A stretch of DNA of 64,000 bases from Henricia sp. BOLD:AAB3569 (GCA_037783545.1 JBBELK010000432.1:19298-83297), one strand, 5' to 3'. Shown: positions 1-13,040, counted from the stretch's first letter. Numbers and translations are program-made. Notes: generated by a model from the letters alone, not told the origin.

Positions 1-982
1 ATTTTCGCTGGGAAATGACGGAGAAATTTCAGAGTTTAGGGAAAACGGAGCTCGGCTGCGTGGTTATTCCCCTAACCGTGGCTGTTGGGACACCCTGCGC
101 CGCGCTGGTGTACATTTGTACGGCCGTTGACTCACCCCAGATTGTGACGGGAATTAGGTCAAAGTGTGTCCCAAATGCCGGCAAATTTGGAAATCAAGGA
201 ATTTTCCAACCAACTTCAAATTTTGCATGCTCCAAACTGTATATATTCCGCACTTGTCATGCAAAATTGACAGATTTTCGCTGCGGAATGACGGAGAAAT
301 TTCAGAGTTTAGGGAAAACGGAGCTCGGCTGCGTGGTTATTCCCCTAACCGTGGCTGTTGGGACACCCTGCGCCGCGCTGGTGTACATTTGTACGGCCGT
401 TGACTCACCCCAGATTGTGACGGGAATTAGGTCAAAGTGTGTCCCAAATGCCGGCAAATTTGGAAATCAAGGAATTTTCTAACCAACTTCAAATTTTGCA
501 TGCTCCAAACTGTATATATTCCGCACTTGTCATGCAAAATTGACAGATTTTCGCTGAGAAATTACGGAGAAATTTCAGAGTTTAGGGAAAACGGAGCTCG
601 GCTGCGTGGTTATTCCCCTAACCGTGGCTGTTGGGACACCCTGCGCCGCGCTGGTGTACATTTGTACGGCCGTTGACTCACCCCAGATTGTGACGGGAAT
701 TAGGTCAAAGTGTGTCCCAAATGCCGGCAAATTTGGAAATCAAGGAATTTTCCAACCAACTTCAAATTTTGCATGCTCCAAACTGTATATATTCCGCACT
801 TGTCATGCAAAATTGACAGATTTTCGCTGGGAAATGACGGAGAAATTTCAGAGTTTAGGGAAAACGGAGCTCGGCTGCGTGGTTATTCCCCTAACCGTGG
901 CTGTTGGGACACCCTGCGCCGCGCTGGTGTACATTTCTACGGCCGTTGACTCACCCCAGATTGTGACGGGAATTAGGTCAAA
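1..982 (+). repeat. Basal 273-bp monomers before the first HOR
   Basis: Part-unit 1-163, then units starting 164, 437 and 710, all 273 bp. Unit 164 has a private CTGCGGAATG near 281. Unit 437 has TTTTCTAACC near 476 and GAGAAATTACGG near 557. The TTTTCTAACC plus AAATTACGG combination recurs at 5372, which suggests those two units share ancestry. No higher-order period is visible inside this short block. Confidence 0.85.
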
Positions 983-2900
983 GTGTGTCCCAAATGCCGG
1001 CAAATTTGGAAATCAAGGAATTTTCCAACCAACTTCAAATTTCGCATGCTCCAAACTGTGTATATTCCGCACTTGTCATGCAAAATTGACATATTTTCGC
1101 TGGGAAATGACGGAGAAATTTCAGAGTTTAGGGAAAACGGAGCTCGGCTGCGTGGTTATTCCCCTAACCGTGGCTGTTGGGACACCCTGCGCCGCGCTGG
1201 TGTACATTTGTACGGCCGTTGACTCACCCCAGATTGTGACGGGAATTAGGTCAAAGTGTGTCCCAAATGCCGGCAAATTTGGAAATCAAGGAATTTTCCA
1301 ACCAACTTCAAATTTTGCATGCTCCAAACTGTATATATTCCGCACTTGTCATGTAAAATTGACAGATTTTCGCTGGGAAATGACGGAGAAATTTCAGAGT
1401 TTAGGGAAAACGGAGCTCGGCTGCGTGGTTATTCCCCTAACCGTGGCTGTTGGGACACCCTGCGCCGCGCTGGTGTACATTTGTACGGCCGTTGACTCAC
1501 CCCAGATTGTGACGGGAATTAGGTCACAGTGTGTCCCAAATGCCGGCAAATTTGGAAATCAAGGAATTTTCCAACCAACTTCAAATTTTGCATGCTCCAA
1601 ACTGTATATATTCCGCACTTGTCATGCAAAATTGACAGATTTTCGCTGGGAAATGACGGAGAAATTTTAGAGTTTAGGGAAAACGGAGCTCGGCTGCGTG
1701 GTTATTCCCCTAACCGTGGCTGTTGGGACACCCTGCGCCGCGCTGGTGTACATTTGTACGGCCGTTGACTCACCCCAGATTGTGACGGGAATTAGGTCAC
1801 AGTGTGTCCCAAATGCCGGCAAATTTGGAAATCAAGGAATTTTCCAACCAACTTCAAATTTTGCATGCTCCAAACTGTATATATTCCGCACTTGTCATGC
1901 AAAATTGACAGATTTTCGCTGGGAAATGACGGAGAAATTTCAGAGTTTAGGGAAAACGGAGCTCGGCTGCGTGGTTAATCCCCTAACCGTGGCTGTTGGG
2001 ACACCCTGCGCCGCGCTGGTGTACATTTGTACGGCCGTTGACTCACCCCAGATTGTGACGGGAATTAGGTCAAAGTGTGTCCCAAATGCCGGCAAATTTG
2101 GAAATCAAGGACTTTTTCAACCAACTTCAAATTTTGCATGCTCCAAACTGTATATATTCCGCACTTGTCATGCAAAATTGACGGATTTTCGCTGGGAAAT
2201 GACGGAGAAATGTCAGAGTTTAGGGAAAACGGAGCTCGGCTGCGTGGTTATTCCCCTAACCGTGGCTGTTGGGACACCCTGCGCCGCGCTGGTGTACATT
2301 TGTACGGCCGTTGATTCACCCCAGATTGTGACGGGAATTAGGTCAAAGTGTGTCCCAAATGCCGGCAAATTTGGAAATCAAGGAATTTTCCAACCAACTT
2401 CAAATTTTGCATGCTCCAAACTGTATATATTCCGCACTTGTCATGCAAAATTGACAGATTTTCGCTGGGAAATGACGGAGAAATTTTAGAGTTTAGGGAA
2501 AACGGAGCTCGACTGCGTGGTTATTCCTCTAACCGTGGCTGTTCGGACACCCTGCGCATGCGCCGCGCTGGTGTACATTTGTACGGCCGTTGACTCACCC
2601 CAGATTGTGACGGGAATTAGGTCAAAGTGTGTCCCAAATGCCGGCAAATTTGGAAATCAAGGAATTTTCCAACCAACTTCAAATTTTGCATGCTCCAAAC
2701 TGTATATATTCCGCACTTTTCATGCAAAATTGACAGATTTTCGCTGGGAAATGACGGATAAATTTCAGAGTTTAGGGAAAACGGAGCTCGGCTGCGTGGT
2801 TATTCCCCTAACCGTGGCTGTTGGGACACCCTGCGCATGCGCTGGTGTACATTTCTACGGCCGTTGACTCACCCGAGATTGTGACGGGAATTAGGTCAAA
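983..2900 (+). repeat. HOR-A copy 1 (7 monomers, 1918 bp)
   Basis: Units start at 983, 1256, 1529, 1802, 2075, 2348 and 2627. Diagnostic order: ATTTCGCATG with GACATATTTT (983); CATGTAAAATTG (1256); GGTCACAG with AAATTTTAGAG (1529); GGTCACAG with GGTTAATCCCC (1802); GGACTTTTTC, GACGGATTTT and AAATGTCAG (2075); AAATTTTAGAG, CCTCTAACC and TGTTCGG with a 279-bp length (2348); ACTTTTCATG with GACGGATAAATTTC (2627). The same order reappears in copies 2 and 3. Copy 1 differs by a 274-bp last unit and private changes such as TTGATTCACC at 2311. Confidence 0.92.
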
Positions 2901-5371
2901 GTGTGTCCCAAATGCCGGCAAATTTGGAAATCAAGGAATTTTCCAACCAACTTCAAATTTTGCATGCTCCAAACTGTATATATTCCGCACTTGTCATGCA
3001 AAATTGACAGATTTTCGTTGGGAAATGACGGAGAAATTTCAGAGTTTAGGGAAAACGGAGCTCGGCTGCATGGTTATTCCCCTAACCGTGGCTGTTGGGA
3101 CACCCTGCGCCGCGCTGGTGTACATTTCTACGGCCGTTGACTCACCCCAGATTGTGACGGGAATTAGGTCAAAGTGTGTCCCAAATGCCGGCAAATTTGG
3201 AAATCAAGGAATTTTCCAACCAACTTCAAATTTCGCATGCTCCAAACTGTATATATTCCGCACTTGTCATGCAAAATTGACATATTTTCGCTGGGAAATG
3301 ACGGAGAAATTTCAGAGTTTAGGGAAAACGGAGCTCGGCTGCGTGGTTATTCCCCTAACCGTGGCTGTTGGGACACCCTGCGCCGCGCTGGTGTACATTT
3401 GTACGGCCGTTGACTCACCCCAGATTATGACGGGAATTAGGTCAAAGTGTGTCCCAAATGCCGGCAAATTTGGAAATCAAGGAATTTTCCAACCAACTTC
3501 AAATTGTGCATGCTCCAAACTGTATATATTCCGCACTTGTCATGTAAAATTGACAGATTTTCGCTGGGAAATGACGGAGAAATTTCAGAGTTTATGGAAA
3601 ACGGAGCTCGGCTGCGTGGTTATTCCCCTAACCGTGGCTGTTGGGACACCCTGCGCCGCGCTGGTGTACATTTGTACGGCCGTTGACTCACCCCAGATTG
3701 TGACGGGAATTAGGTCAAAGTGTGTCCCAAATGCCGGCAAATTTGGAAATCAAGGAATTTTCCAACCAACTTCAAATTTTGCATGCTCCAAACTGTATAT
3801 ATTCCGCACTTGTCATGCAAAATTGACAGATTTTCGCTGGGAAATGACGGAGAAATTTCAGAGTTTAGGGAAAACGGAGCTCGGCTGCGTGGTTATTCCC
3901 CTAACCGTGGCTGTTGGGACACCCTGCGCATGCGCCGCGCTGGTGTACATTTGTACGGCCGTTGACTCACCCCAGATTGTGACGGGAATTAGGTCAAAGT
4001 GTGTCCTAAATGCCGGCAAATTTGGAAATCAAGGAATTTTCCAACCAACTTCAAATTTTGCATGCTCCAAACTGTATATATTCCGCACTTGTCATGCAAA
4101 ATTGACAGATTTTCGCTGGGAAATGACGGATAAATTTTAGAGTTTAGGGAAAACGGAGTTCGGCTGCGTGGTTATTCCCCTAACCGTGGCTGTTGGGACA
4201 CCCTGCGCATGCGCTGGTGTACATTTCTACGGCCGTTGACTCACCCCAGATTGTGACGGGAATTAGGTCAAAGTGTGTCCCAAATGCCGGCAAATTTGGA
4301 AATCAAGGAATTTTCCAACCAACTTCAAATTTTGCATGCTCCAAACTGTATATATTCCCACTTGTCATGCAAAATTGACAGATTTTCGCTGGGAAATGAC
4401 GGAGAAATTTCAGAGTTTAGGGAAAACGGAGCTCGGCTGCGTGGTTATTCCCCTAACCGTGGCTGTTGGGACACCCTGCGCCGCGCTGGTGTACATTTGT
4501 ACGGCCGTTGACTCACCCCAGATTGTGACGGGAATTAGGTCAAAGTGTGTCCCAAATGCCGGCAAATTTGGAAATCAAGGAATTTTCCAACCAACTTCAA
4601 ATTTTGCATGCTCCAAACTGTATATATTCCGCACTTGTCATGCAAAATTGACAGATTTTCGCTGGGAAATGACGGAGAAATTTCAGAGTTTAGGGAAAAC
4701 GGAGCTCGGCTGCGTGGTTATTCCCCTAACCGTGGCTGTTGGGACACCCTGCGCATGCGCTGGTGTACATTTCTACGGCCGTTGACTCACCCCAGATTGT
4801 GACGGGAATTAGGTCAAAGTGTGTCCCAAATGCCGGCAAATTTGGAAATCAAGGAATTTTCCAACCAACTTCAAATTTTGCATGCTCCAAACTGTATATA
4901 TTCCGCACTTGTCATGCAAAATTGACAGATTTTCGCTGAGAAATGACGGAGAAATTTTAGAGTTTAGGGAAAACGGAGCTCGGCTGCGTGGTTATTCCCC
5001 TAACCGTGGCTGTTCGGACACCCTGCGCTTGCGCCGCGCTGGTGTACATTTGTACGGCCGTTGACTCACCCCAGATTGTGACGGGAATTAGTTCAAAGTG
5101 TGTCCCAAATGCCGGCAAATTTGGAAATCAAGGAATTTTCCAACCAACTTCAAATTTTGCATGCTCCAAACTGTATATATTCCGCACTTTTCATGCAAAA
5201 TTGACAGATTTTCGCTGGGAAATGACGGATAAATTTCAGAGTTTAGGGAAAACGGAGCTCGGCTGCGTGGTTATTCCCCTAACCGTGGCTGTTGGGACAC
5301 CCTGCGCATGCGCTGGTGTACATTTCTACGGCCGTTGACTCACCCGAGATTGTGACGGGAATTAGGTCAAA
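2901..5371 (+). repeat. Mosaic block with first copy of the TTCCCAC cassette
   Basis: Units start at 2901, 3174, 3447, 3720, 3999, 4273, 4545, 4819 and 5098. The first six carry an ordered set seen again near 14.4, 17.7, 21.0 and 23.7 kb: CACCCGAGATTG with TTTTCGTTGG, then ATTTCGCATG, then CAGATTATGACGG with CATGTAAAATTG, then GATAAATTTTAG, then TATTCCCACTTG. Unit 4273 is 272 bp because one base is missing from TTCCGCAC. Units 4819 and 5098 carry CGCTGAGAAATG and AATTAGTTCAAAG, which are HOR-B markers. Private changes include GGCTGCATGG near 3064 and TTTATGGAAAAC near 3591. Confidence 0.85.
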
Positions 5372-5637
5372 GTGTGTCCCAAATGCCGGCAAATTTGGAA
5401 ATCAAGGAATTTTCTAACCAACTTCAAATTTTGCATGCTCCAAACTGTATATATTCCGCACTTGTCATGCAAAATTGACAGATTTTCGCTGGGAAATTAC
5501 GGAGAAATTTCAGAGAAAACGGAGCTCGGCTGCGTGGTTATTCCCCTAACCGTGGCTGTTGGGACACCCTGCGCCGCGCTGGTGTACATTTGTACGGCCG
5601 TTGACTCACCCCAGATTGTGACGGGAATTAGGTCAAA
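5372..5637 (+). repeat. 266-bp monomer with a 7-bp deletion
   Basis: The usual CAGAGTTTAGGGAAAACGG reads CAGAGAAAACGG near 5512-5523, so the TTTAGGG heptamer (or its one-base-shifted equivalent) is lost. The unit also has TTTTCTAACC and GGGAAATTACGG, like the unit at 437. It sits exactly between the mosaic block and HOR-A copy 2, so it marks a junction. I see no other copy of this deletion in the window. Confidence 0.9.
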
Positions 5638-7281
5638 GTGTGTCCCAAATGCCGGCAAATTTGGAAATCAAGGAATTTTCCAACCAACTTCAAATTTTGC
5701 ATGCTCCAAACTGTATATATTCCGCACTTGTCATGTAAAATTGACAGATTTTCGCTGGGAAATGACGGAGAAATTTCAGAGTTTAGGGAAAACGGAGCTC
5801 GGCTGCGTGGTTATTCCCCTAACCGTGGCTGTTGGGACACCCTGCGCCGCGCTGGTGTACATTTGTACGGCCGTTGACTCACCCCAGATTGTGACGGGAA
5901 TTAGGTCACAGTGTGTCCCAAATGCCGGCAAATTTGGAAATCAAGGAATTTTCCAACCAACTTCAAATTTTGCATGCTCCAAACTGTATATATTCCGCAC
6001 TTGTCATGCAAAATTGACAGATTTTCGCTGGAAAATGACGGAGAAATTTTAGAGTTTAGGGAAAACGGAGCTCGGCTGCGTGGTTATTCCCCTAACCGTG
6101 GCTGTTGGGACACCCTGCGCCGCGCTGGTGTACATTTGTACGGCCGTTGACTCACCCCAGATTGTGACGGGAATTAGGTCACAGTGTGTCCCAAATGCCG
6201 GCAAATTTGGAAATCAAGGAATTTTCCAACCAACTTCAAATTTTGCATGCTCCAAACTGTATATATTCCGCACTTGTCATGCAAAATTGACAGATTTTCG
6301 CTGGGAAATGACGGAGAAATTTCAGAGTTTAGGGAAAACGGAGCTCGGCTGCGTGGTTAATCCCCTAACCGTGGCTGTTGGGACACCCTGCGCCGCGCTG
6401 GTGTACATTTGTACGGCCGTTGACTCACCCCAGATTGTGACGGGAATTAGGTCAAAGTGTGTCCCAAATGCCGGCAAATTTGGAAATCAAGGACTTTTTC
6501 AACCAACTTCAAATTTTGCATGCTCCAAACTGTATATATTCCGCACTTGTCATGCAAAATTGACGGATTTTCGCTGGGAAATGACGGAGAAATGTCAGAG
6601 TTTAGGGAAAACGGAGCTCGGCTGCGTGGTTATTCCCCTAACCGTGGCTGTTGGGACACCCTGCGCCGCGCTGGTGTACATTTGTACGGCCGTTGACTCA
6701 CCCCAGATTGTGACGGGAATTAGGTCAAAGTGTGTCCCAAATGCCGGCAAATTTGGAAATCAAGGAATTTTCCAACCAACTTCAAATTTTGCATGCTCCA
6801 AACTGTATATATTCCGCACTTGTCATGCAAAATTGACAGATTTTCGCTGGGAAATGACGGAGAAATTTTAGAGTTTAGGGAAAACGGAGCTCGGCTGCGT
6901 GGTTATTCCTCTAACCGTGGCTGTTCGGACACCCTGCGCATGCGCCGCGCTGGTGTACATTTGTACGGCCGTTGACTCACCCCAGATTGTGACGGGAATT
7001 AGGTCAAAGTGTGTCCCAAATGCCGGCAAATTTGGAAATCAAGGAATTTTCCAACCAACTTCAAATTTTGCATGCTCCAAACTGTATATATTCCGCACTT
7101 TTCATGCAAAATTGACAGATTTTCGCTGGGAAATGACGGATAAATTTCAGAGTTTAGGGAAAACGGAGCTCGGCTGCGTGGTTATTCCCCTAACCGTGGC
7201 TGTTGGGACACCCTGCGCCGCGCTGGTGTACATTTCTACGGCCGTTGACTCACCCCAGATTGTGACGGGAATTAGGTCAAA
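5638..7281 (+). repeat. HOR-A copy 2 (6 monomers, 1644 bp)
   Basis: Units start at 5638, 5911, 6184, 6457, 6730 and 7009, with the HOR-A marker order from CATGTAAAATTG onward. The leading ATTTCGCATG unit is absent; unit 5372 occupies its place. Unit 5911 has a private CTGGAAAATGACGG near 6029. Position 6184 lies 1917 bp before its counterpart at 8101, which gives the HOR period (six 273-bp units plus one of 279). Confidence 0.92.
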
Positions 7282-9198
7282 GTGTGTCCCAAATGCCGGC
7301 AAATTTGGAAATCAAGGAATTTTCCAACCAACTTCAAATTTCGCATGCTCCAAACTGTATATATTCCGCACTTGTCATGCAAAATTGACATATTTTCGCT
7401 GGGAAATGACGGAGAAATTTCAGAGTTTAGGGAAAACGGAGCTCGGCTGCGTGGTTATTCCCCTAACCGTGGCTGTTGGGACACCCTGCGCCGCGCTGGT
7501 GTACATTTGTACGGCCGTTGACTCACCCCAGATTGTGACGGGAATTAGGTCAAAGTGTGTCCCAAATGCCGGCAAATTTGGAAATCAAGGAATTTTCCAA
7601 CCAACTTCAAATTTTGCATGCTCCAAACTGTATATATTCCGCACTTGTCATGTAAAATTGACAGATTTTCGCTGGGAAATGACGGAGAAATTTCAGAGTT
7701 TAGGGAAAACGGAGCTCGGCTGCGTGGTTATTCCCCTAACCGTGGCTGTTGGGACACCCTGCGCCGCGCTGGTGTACATTTGTACGGCCGTTGACTCACC
7801 CCAGATTGTGACGGGAATTAGGTCACAGTGTGTCCCAAATGCCGGCAAATTTGGAAATCAAGGAATTTTCCAACCAACTTCAAATTTTGCATGCTCCAAA
7901 CTGTATATATTCCGCACTTGTCATGCAAAATTGACAGATTTTCGCTGGGAAATGACGGAGAAATTTTAGAGTTTAGGGAAAACGGAGCTCGGCTGCGTGG
8001 TTATTCCCCTAACCGTGGCTGTTGGGACACCCTGCGCCGCGCTGGTGTACATTTGTACGGCCGTTGACTCACCCCAGATTGTGACGGGAATTAGGTCACA
8101 GTGTGTCCCAAATGCCGGCAAATTTGGAAATCAAGGAATTTTCCAACCAACTTCAAATTTTGCATGCTCCAAACTGTATATATTCCGCACTTGTCATGCA
8201 AAATTGACAGATTTTCGCTGGGAAATGACGGAGAAATTTCAGAGTTTAGGGAAAACGGAGCTCGGCTGCGTGGTTAATCCCCTAACCGTGGCTGTTGGGA
8301 CACCCTGCGCCGCGCTGGTGTACATTTGTACGGCCGTTGACTCACCCCAGATTGTGACGGGAATTAGGTCAAAGTGTGTCCCAAATGCCGGCAAATTTGG
8401 AAATCAAGGACTTTTTCAACCAACTTCAAATTTTGCATGCTCCAAACTGTATATATTCCGCACTTGTCATGCAAAATTGACGGATTTTCGCTGGGAAATG
8501 ACGGAGAAATGTCAGAGTTTAGGGAAAACGGAGCTCGGCTGCGTGGTTATTCCCCTAACCGTGGCTGTTGGGACACCCTGCGCCGCGCTGGTGTACATTT
8601 GTACGGCCGTTGACTCACCCCAGATTGTGACGGGAATTAGGTCAAAGTGTGTCCCAAATGCCGGCAAATTTGGAAATCAAGGAATTTTCCAACCAACTTC
8701 AAATTTTGCATGCTCCAAACTGTATATATTCCGCACTTGTCATGCAAAATTGACAGATTTTCGCTGGGAAATGACGGAGAAATTTTAGAGTTTAGGGAAA
8801 ACGGAGCTCGGCTGCGTGGTTATTCCTCTAACCGTGGCTGTTCGGACACCCTGCGCATGCGCCGCGCTGGTGTACATTTGTACGGCCGTTGACTCACCCC
8901 AGATTGTGACGGGAATTAGGTCAAAGTGTGTCCCAAATGCCGGCAAATTTGGAAATCAAGGAATTTTCCAACCAACTTCAAATTTTGCATGCTCCAAACT
9001 GTATATATTCCGCACTTTTCATGCAAAATTGACAGATTTTCGCTGGGAAATGACGGATAAATTTCAGAGTTTAGGGAAAACGGAGCTCGGCTGCGTGGTT
9101 ATTCCCCTAACCGTGGCTGTTGGGACACCCTGCGCCGCGCTGGTGTACATTTCTACGGCCGTTGACTCACCCCAGATTGTGACGGGAATTAGGTCAAA
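7282..9198 (+). repeat. HOR-A copy 3 (7 monomers, 1917 bp)
   Basis: Units start at 7282, 7555, 7828, 8101, 8374, 8647 and 8926. This is the most complete copy: ATTTCGCATG, CATGTAAAATTG, two GGTCACAG units, GGACTTTTTC with AAATGTCAG, the 279-bp CCTCTAACC/TGTTCGG unit, and ACTTTTCATG with GATAAATTTC. Every marker matches copy 2 in order and spacing, so the two arose by tandem duplication of a 7-mer. Confidence 0.93.
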
Positions 9199-10569
9199 GT
9201 GTGTCCCAAATGCCGGCAAATTTGGAAATCAAGGAATTTTCCAACCAACTTCAAATTTCGCATGCTCCAAACTGTATATATTCCGCACTTGTCATGCAAA
9301 ATTGACATATTTTCGCTGGGAAATGACGGAGAAATTTCAGAGTTTAGGGAAAACGGAGCTCGGCTGCGTGGTTATTCCCCTAACCGTGGCTGTTGGGACA
9401 CCCTGCGCCGCGCTGGTGTACATTTGTACGGCCGTTGACTCACCCCAGATTGTGACGGGAATTAGGTCAAAGTGTGTCCCAAATGCCGGCAAATTTGGAA
9501 ATCAAGGAATTTTCCAACCAACTTCAAATTTTGCATGCTCCAAACTGTATATATTCCGCACTTGTCATGCAAAATTGACAGATTTTCGCTGGGAAATGAC
9601 GGAGAAATTTTAGAGTTTAGGGAAAACGGAGCTCGGCTGCGTGGTTATTCCCCTAACCGTGGCTGTTGGGACACCCTGCGCCGCGCTGGTGTACATTTGT
9701 ACGGCCGTTGACTCACCCCAGATTGTGACGGGAATTAGGTCACAGTGTGTCCCAAATGCCGGCAAATTTGGAAATCAAGGAATTTTCCAACCAACTTCAA
9801 ATTTTGCATGCTCCAAACTGTATATATTCCGCACTTGTCATGCAAAATTGACAGATTTTCGCTGGGAAATGACGGAGAAATTTCAGAGTTTAGGGAAAAC
9901 GGAGCTCGGCTGCGTGGTTAATCCCCTAACCGTGGCTGTTGGGACACCCTGCGCCGCGCTGGTGTACATTTGTACGGCCGTTGACTCACCCCAGATTGTG
10001 ACGGGAATTAGGTCAAAGTGTGTCCCAAATGCCGGCAAATTTGGAAATCAAGGACTTTTTCAACCAACTTCAAATTTTGCATGCTCCAAACTGTATATAT
10101 TCCGCACTTGTCATGCAAAATTGACGGATTTTCGCTGGGAAATGACGGAGAAATGTCAGAGTTTAGGGAAAACGGAGCTCGGCTGCGTGGTTATTCCCCT
10201 AACCGTGGCTGTTGGGACACCCTGCGCCGCGCTGGTGTACATTTGTACGGCCGTTGACTCACCCCAGATTGTGACGGGAATTAGGTCAAAGTGTGTCCCA
10301 AATGCCGGCAAATTTGGAAATCAAGGAATTTTCCAACCAACTTCAAATTTTGCATGCTCCAAACTGTATATATTCCGCACTTGTCATGCAAAATTGACAG
10401 ATTTTCGCTGAGAAATGACGGAGAAATTTTAGAGTTTAGGGAAAACGGAGCTCGGCTGCGTGGTTATTCCCCTAACCGTGGCTGTTCGGACACCCTGCGC
10501 ATGCGCCGCGCTGGTGTACATTTGTACGGCCGTTGACTCACCCCAGATTGTGACGGGAATTAGGTCAAA
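9199..10569 (+). repeat. HOR-A copy 4, shortened by one monomer
   Basis: Units start at 9199, 9472, 9745, 10018 and 10291 (1371 bp). Unit 9472 carries the left-hand state of the CATGTAAAA unit (GGTCAAAG rather than GGTCACAG) but the right-hand AAATTTTAGAG of the first GGTCACAG unit. It therefore replaces two units of copy 3 with one. The next GGTCACAG unit (9745) is retained. Unit 10291 has CGCTGAGAAATG and CCCCTAACC in place of CCTCTAACC, and the copy then passes into HOR-B-like units. Confidence 0.9.
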
Positions 10570-11115
10570 GTGTGTCCCAAATGCCGGCAAATTTGGAAAT
10601 CAAGGAATTTTCCAACCAACTTCAAATGTTGCATGCTCCAAACTGTATATATTCCGCACTTGTCATGCAAAATTGAAAGATTTTCGCTGGGAAATGACGG
10701 AGAAATTTCAGAGTTTAGGGAAAACGGAGCTCGGCTGCGTGGTTATTCCCCTAACCGTGGCTGTTGGGACACCCTGCGCCGCGCTTGTGTATATTTCTAC
10801 GGCCGTTGACTCACCCCAGATTGTGACGGGAATTAGGTCAAAGTGTGTCCCAAATGCCGGCAAATTTGGAAATCAAGGAATTTTCCAACCAACTTCAAAT
10901 TTTGCATGCTCCAAACTGTATATATTCCGCACTTGTCATGCAAAATTGACAGATTTTCGCTGGGAAATGACGGAGAAATTTCAGAGTTTAGGGAAAACGG
11001 AGCTCGGCTGCGTGGTTATTCCCCTAACCGTGGCTGTTGGGACACCCTGCGCCGCGCTGGTGTACATTTGTACGGCCGTTGACTCACCCCAGCTTGTGAC
11101 GGGAATTAGGTCAAA
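10570..11115 (+). repeat. Two linker monomers between HOR-A and HOR-B
   Basis: Units start at 10570 and 10843, both 273 bp. Unit 10570 has AAATGTTGCATG, GAAAGATTTTCG and CGCGCTTGTGTATATTTCTAC; the last variant recurs in unit 11942. Unit 10843 is consensus-like and ends with CCAGCTTGTGACGG near 11088, the first appearance of that HOR-B marker. Confidence 0.85.
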
Positions 11116-13040
11116 GTGTGTCCCAAATGCCGGCAAATTTGGAAATCAAGGAATTTTCCAACCAACTTCAAATTTTGCATGCTCCAAACTGTATATATTC
11201 CGCACTTGTCATGCAAAATTGACAGATTTTCGCTGAGAAATGACGGAGAAATTTTAGAGTTTAGGGAAAACGGAGCTCGGCTGCGTGGTTATTCCCCTAA
11301 CCGTGGCTGTTCGGACACCCTGCGCATGCGCCGCGCTGGTGTACATTTGTACGGCCGTTGACTCACCCCAGATTGTGACGGGAATTAGTTCAAAGTGTGT
11401 CCCAAATGCCGGCAAATTTGGAAATCAAGGAATTTTCCAACCAACTTCAAATTTTGCATGCTCCAAACTGTATATATTCCGCACTTTTCATGCAAAATTG
11501 ACAGATTTTCGCTGGGAAATGACGGAGAAATTTCAGAGTTTAGGGAAAACGGAGCTCGGCTGCGTGGTTATTCCCCTAACCGTGGCTGTTGGGACACCCT
11601 GCGCCGCGCTGGTGTACATTTGTACGGCCGTTGACTCACCCCAGCTTGTGACGGGAATTAGGTCAAAGTGTGTCCCAAATGCCGGCAAATTTGGAAATCA
11701 AGGAATTTTCCAACCAACTTCAAATTTTGCATGCTCCAAACTGTATATATTCCGCACTTGTCATGCAAAATTGACAGATTTTCGCTGAGAAATGACGGAG
11801 AAATTTTAGAGTTTAGGGAAAACGGAGCTCGGCTGCGTGGTTATTCCCCTAACCGTGGCTGTTGGGACACCCTGCGCATGCGCTGGTGTACATTTATACG
11901 GCCGTTGACTCACCCGAGATTGTGACGGGAATTAGGTCAAAGTGTGTCCCAAATGCCGGCAAATTTGGAAATCAAGGAATTTTCCAACCAACTTCAAATT
12001 TTGCATGCTCCAAACTGTATATATTCCGCACTTGTCATGCAAAATTGACAGATTTTCGTTGGGAAATGACGGAGAAATTTCAGAGTTTAGGGAAAACGGA
12101 GCTCGGCTGCGTGGTTATTCCCCTAACCGTGGCTGTTGGGACACCCTGCGCCGCGCTTGTGTATATTTCTACGGCCGTTGACTCACCCCAGCTTGTGACG
12201 GGAATTAGGTCAAAGTGTGTCCCAAATGCCGGCAAATTTGGAAATCAAGGAATTTTCCAACCAACTTCAAATTTTGCATGCTCCAAACTGTATATATTCC
12301 GCACTTGTCATGCAAAATTGACAGATTTTCGCTGAGAAATGACGGAGAAATTTTAGAGTTTAGGGAAAACGGAGCTCGGCTGCGTGGTTATTCCCCTAAC
12401 CGTGGCTGTTCGGACACCCTGCGCATGCGCCGCGCTGGTGTACATTTGTACGGCCGTTGACTCACCCCAGATTGTGACGGGAATTAGTTCAAAGTGTGTC
12501 CCAAATGCCGGCAAATTTGGAAATCAAGGAATTTTCCAACCAACTTCAAATTTTGCATGCTCCAAACTGTATATATTCCGCACTTTTCATGCAAAATTGA
12601 CAGATTTTCGCTGGGAAATGACGGAGAAATTTCAGAGTTTAGGGAAAACGGAGCTCGGCTGCGTGGTTATTCCCCTAACCGTGGCTGTTGGGACACCCTG
12701 CGCCGCGCTGGTGTACATTTGTACGGCCGTTGACTCACCCCAGCTTGTGACGGGAATTAGGTCAAAGTGTGTCCCAAATGCCGGCAAATTTGGAAATCAA
12801 GGAATTTTCCAACCAACTTCAAATTTTGCATGCTCCAAACTGTATATATTCCGCACTTGTCATGCAAAATTGACAGATTTTCGCTGAGAAATGACGGAGA
12901 AATTTTAGAGTTTAGGGAAAACGGAGCTCGGCTGCGTGGTTATTCCCCTAACCGTGGCTGTTGGGACACCCTGCGCATGCGCTGGTGTACATTTATACGG
13001 CCGTTGACTCACCCGAGATTGTGACGGGAATTAGGTCAAA
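11116..13040 (+). repeat. HOR-B: 1099-bp four-monomer unit, two copies
   Basis: Units start at 11116, 11395, 11668 and 11942, then 12215, 12494 and 12767, with lengths 279, 273, 274 and 273 adding to 1099. Markers repeat at 1099 bp: CGCTGAGAAATG with AAATTTTAGAG and TGTTCGG; AATTAGTTCAAAG with ACTTTTCATG; CCAGCTTGTGACGG with a 274-bp length and ACATTTATACGG; CACCCGAGATTG with TTTTCGTTGG. The second copy's fourth unit (13041) loses the CGCTTGTGTATATTTC ending, so the second copy is overprinted by HOR-C from 12767. Confidence 0.9.

Noticed and set aside
164..403. Recurrent 79-81-codon frames, one per monomer, starting at GTG in GTGTGTCCC
   Set aside because: They repeat once per unit over the whole array, end at the TGA of TTGACTCA, and overlap the longer frame. 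They are a by-product of the monomer sequence.
4351..4362. TTCCCACTTG one-base deletion as a sequencing error
   Set aside because: The same deletion occurs in five units (4273, 15773, 18521, 22089, 24832) at equivalent places in the cassette, so it is an inherited variant.
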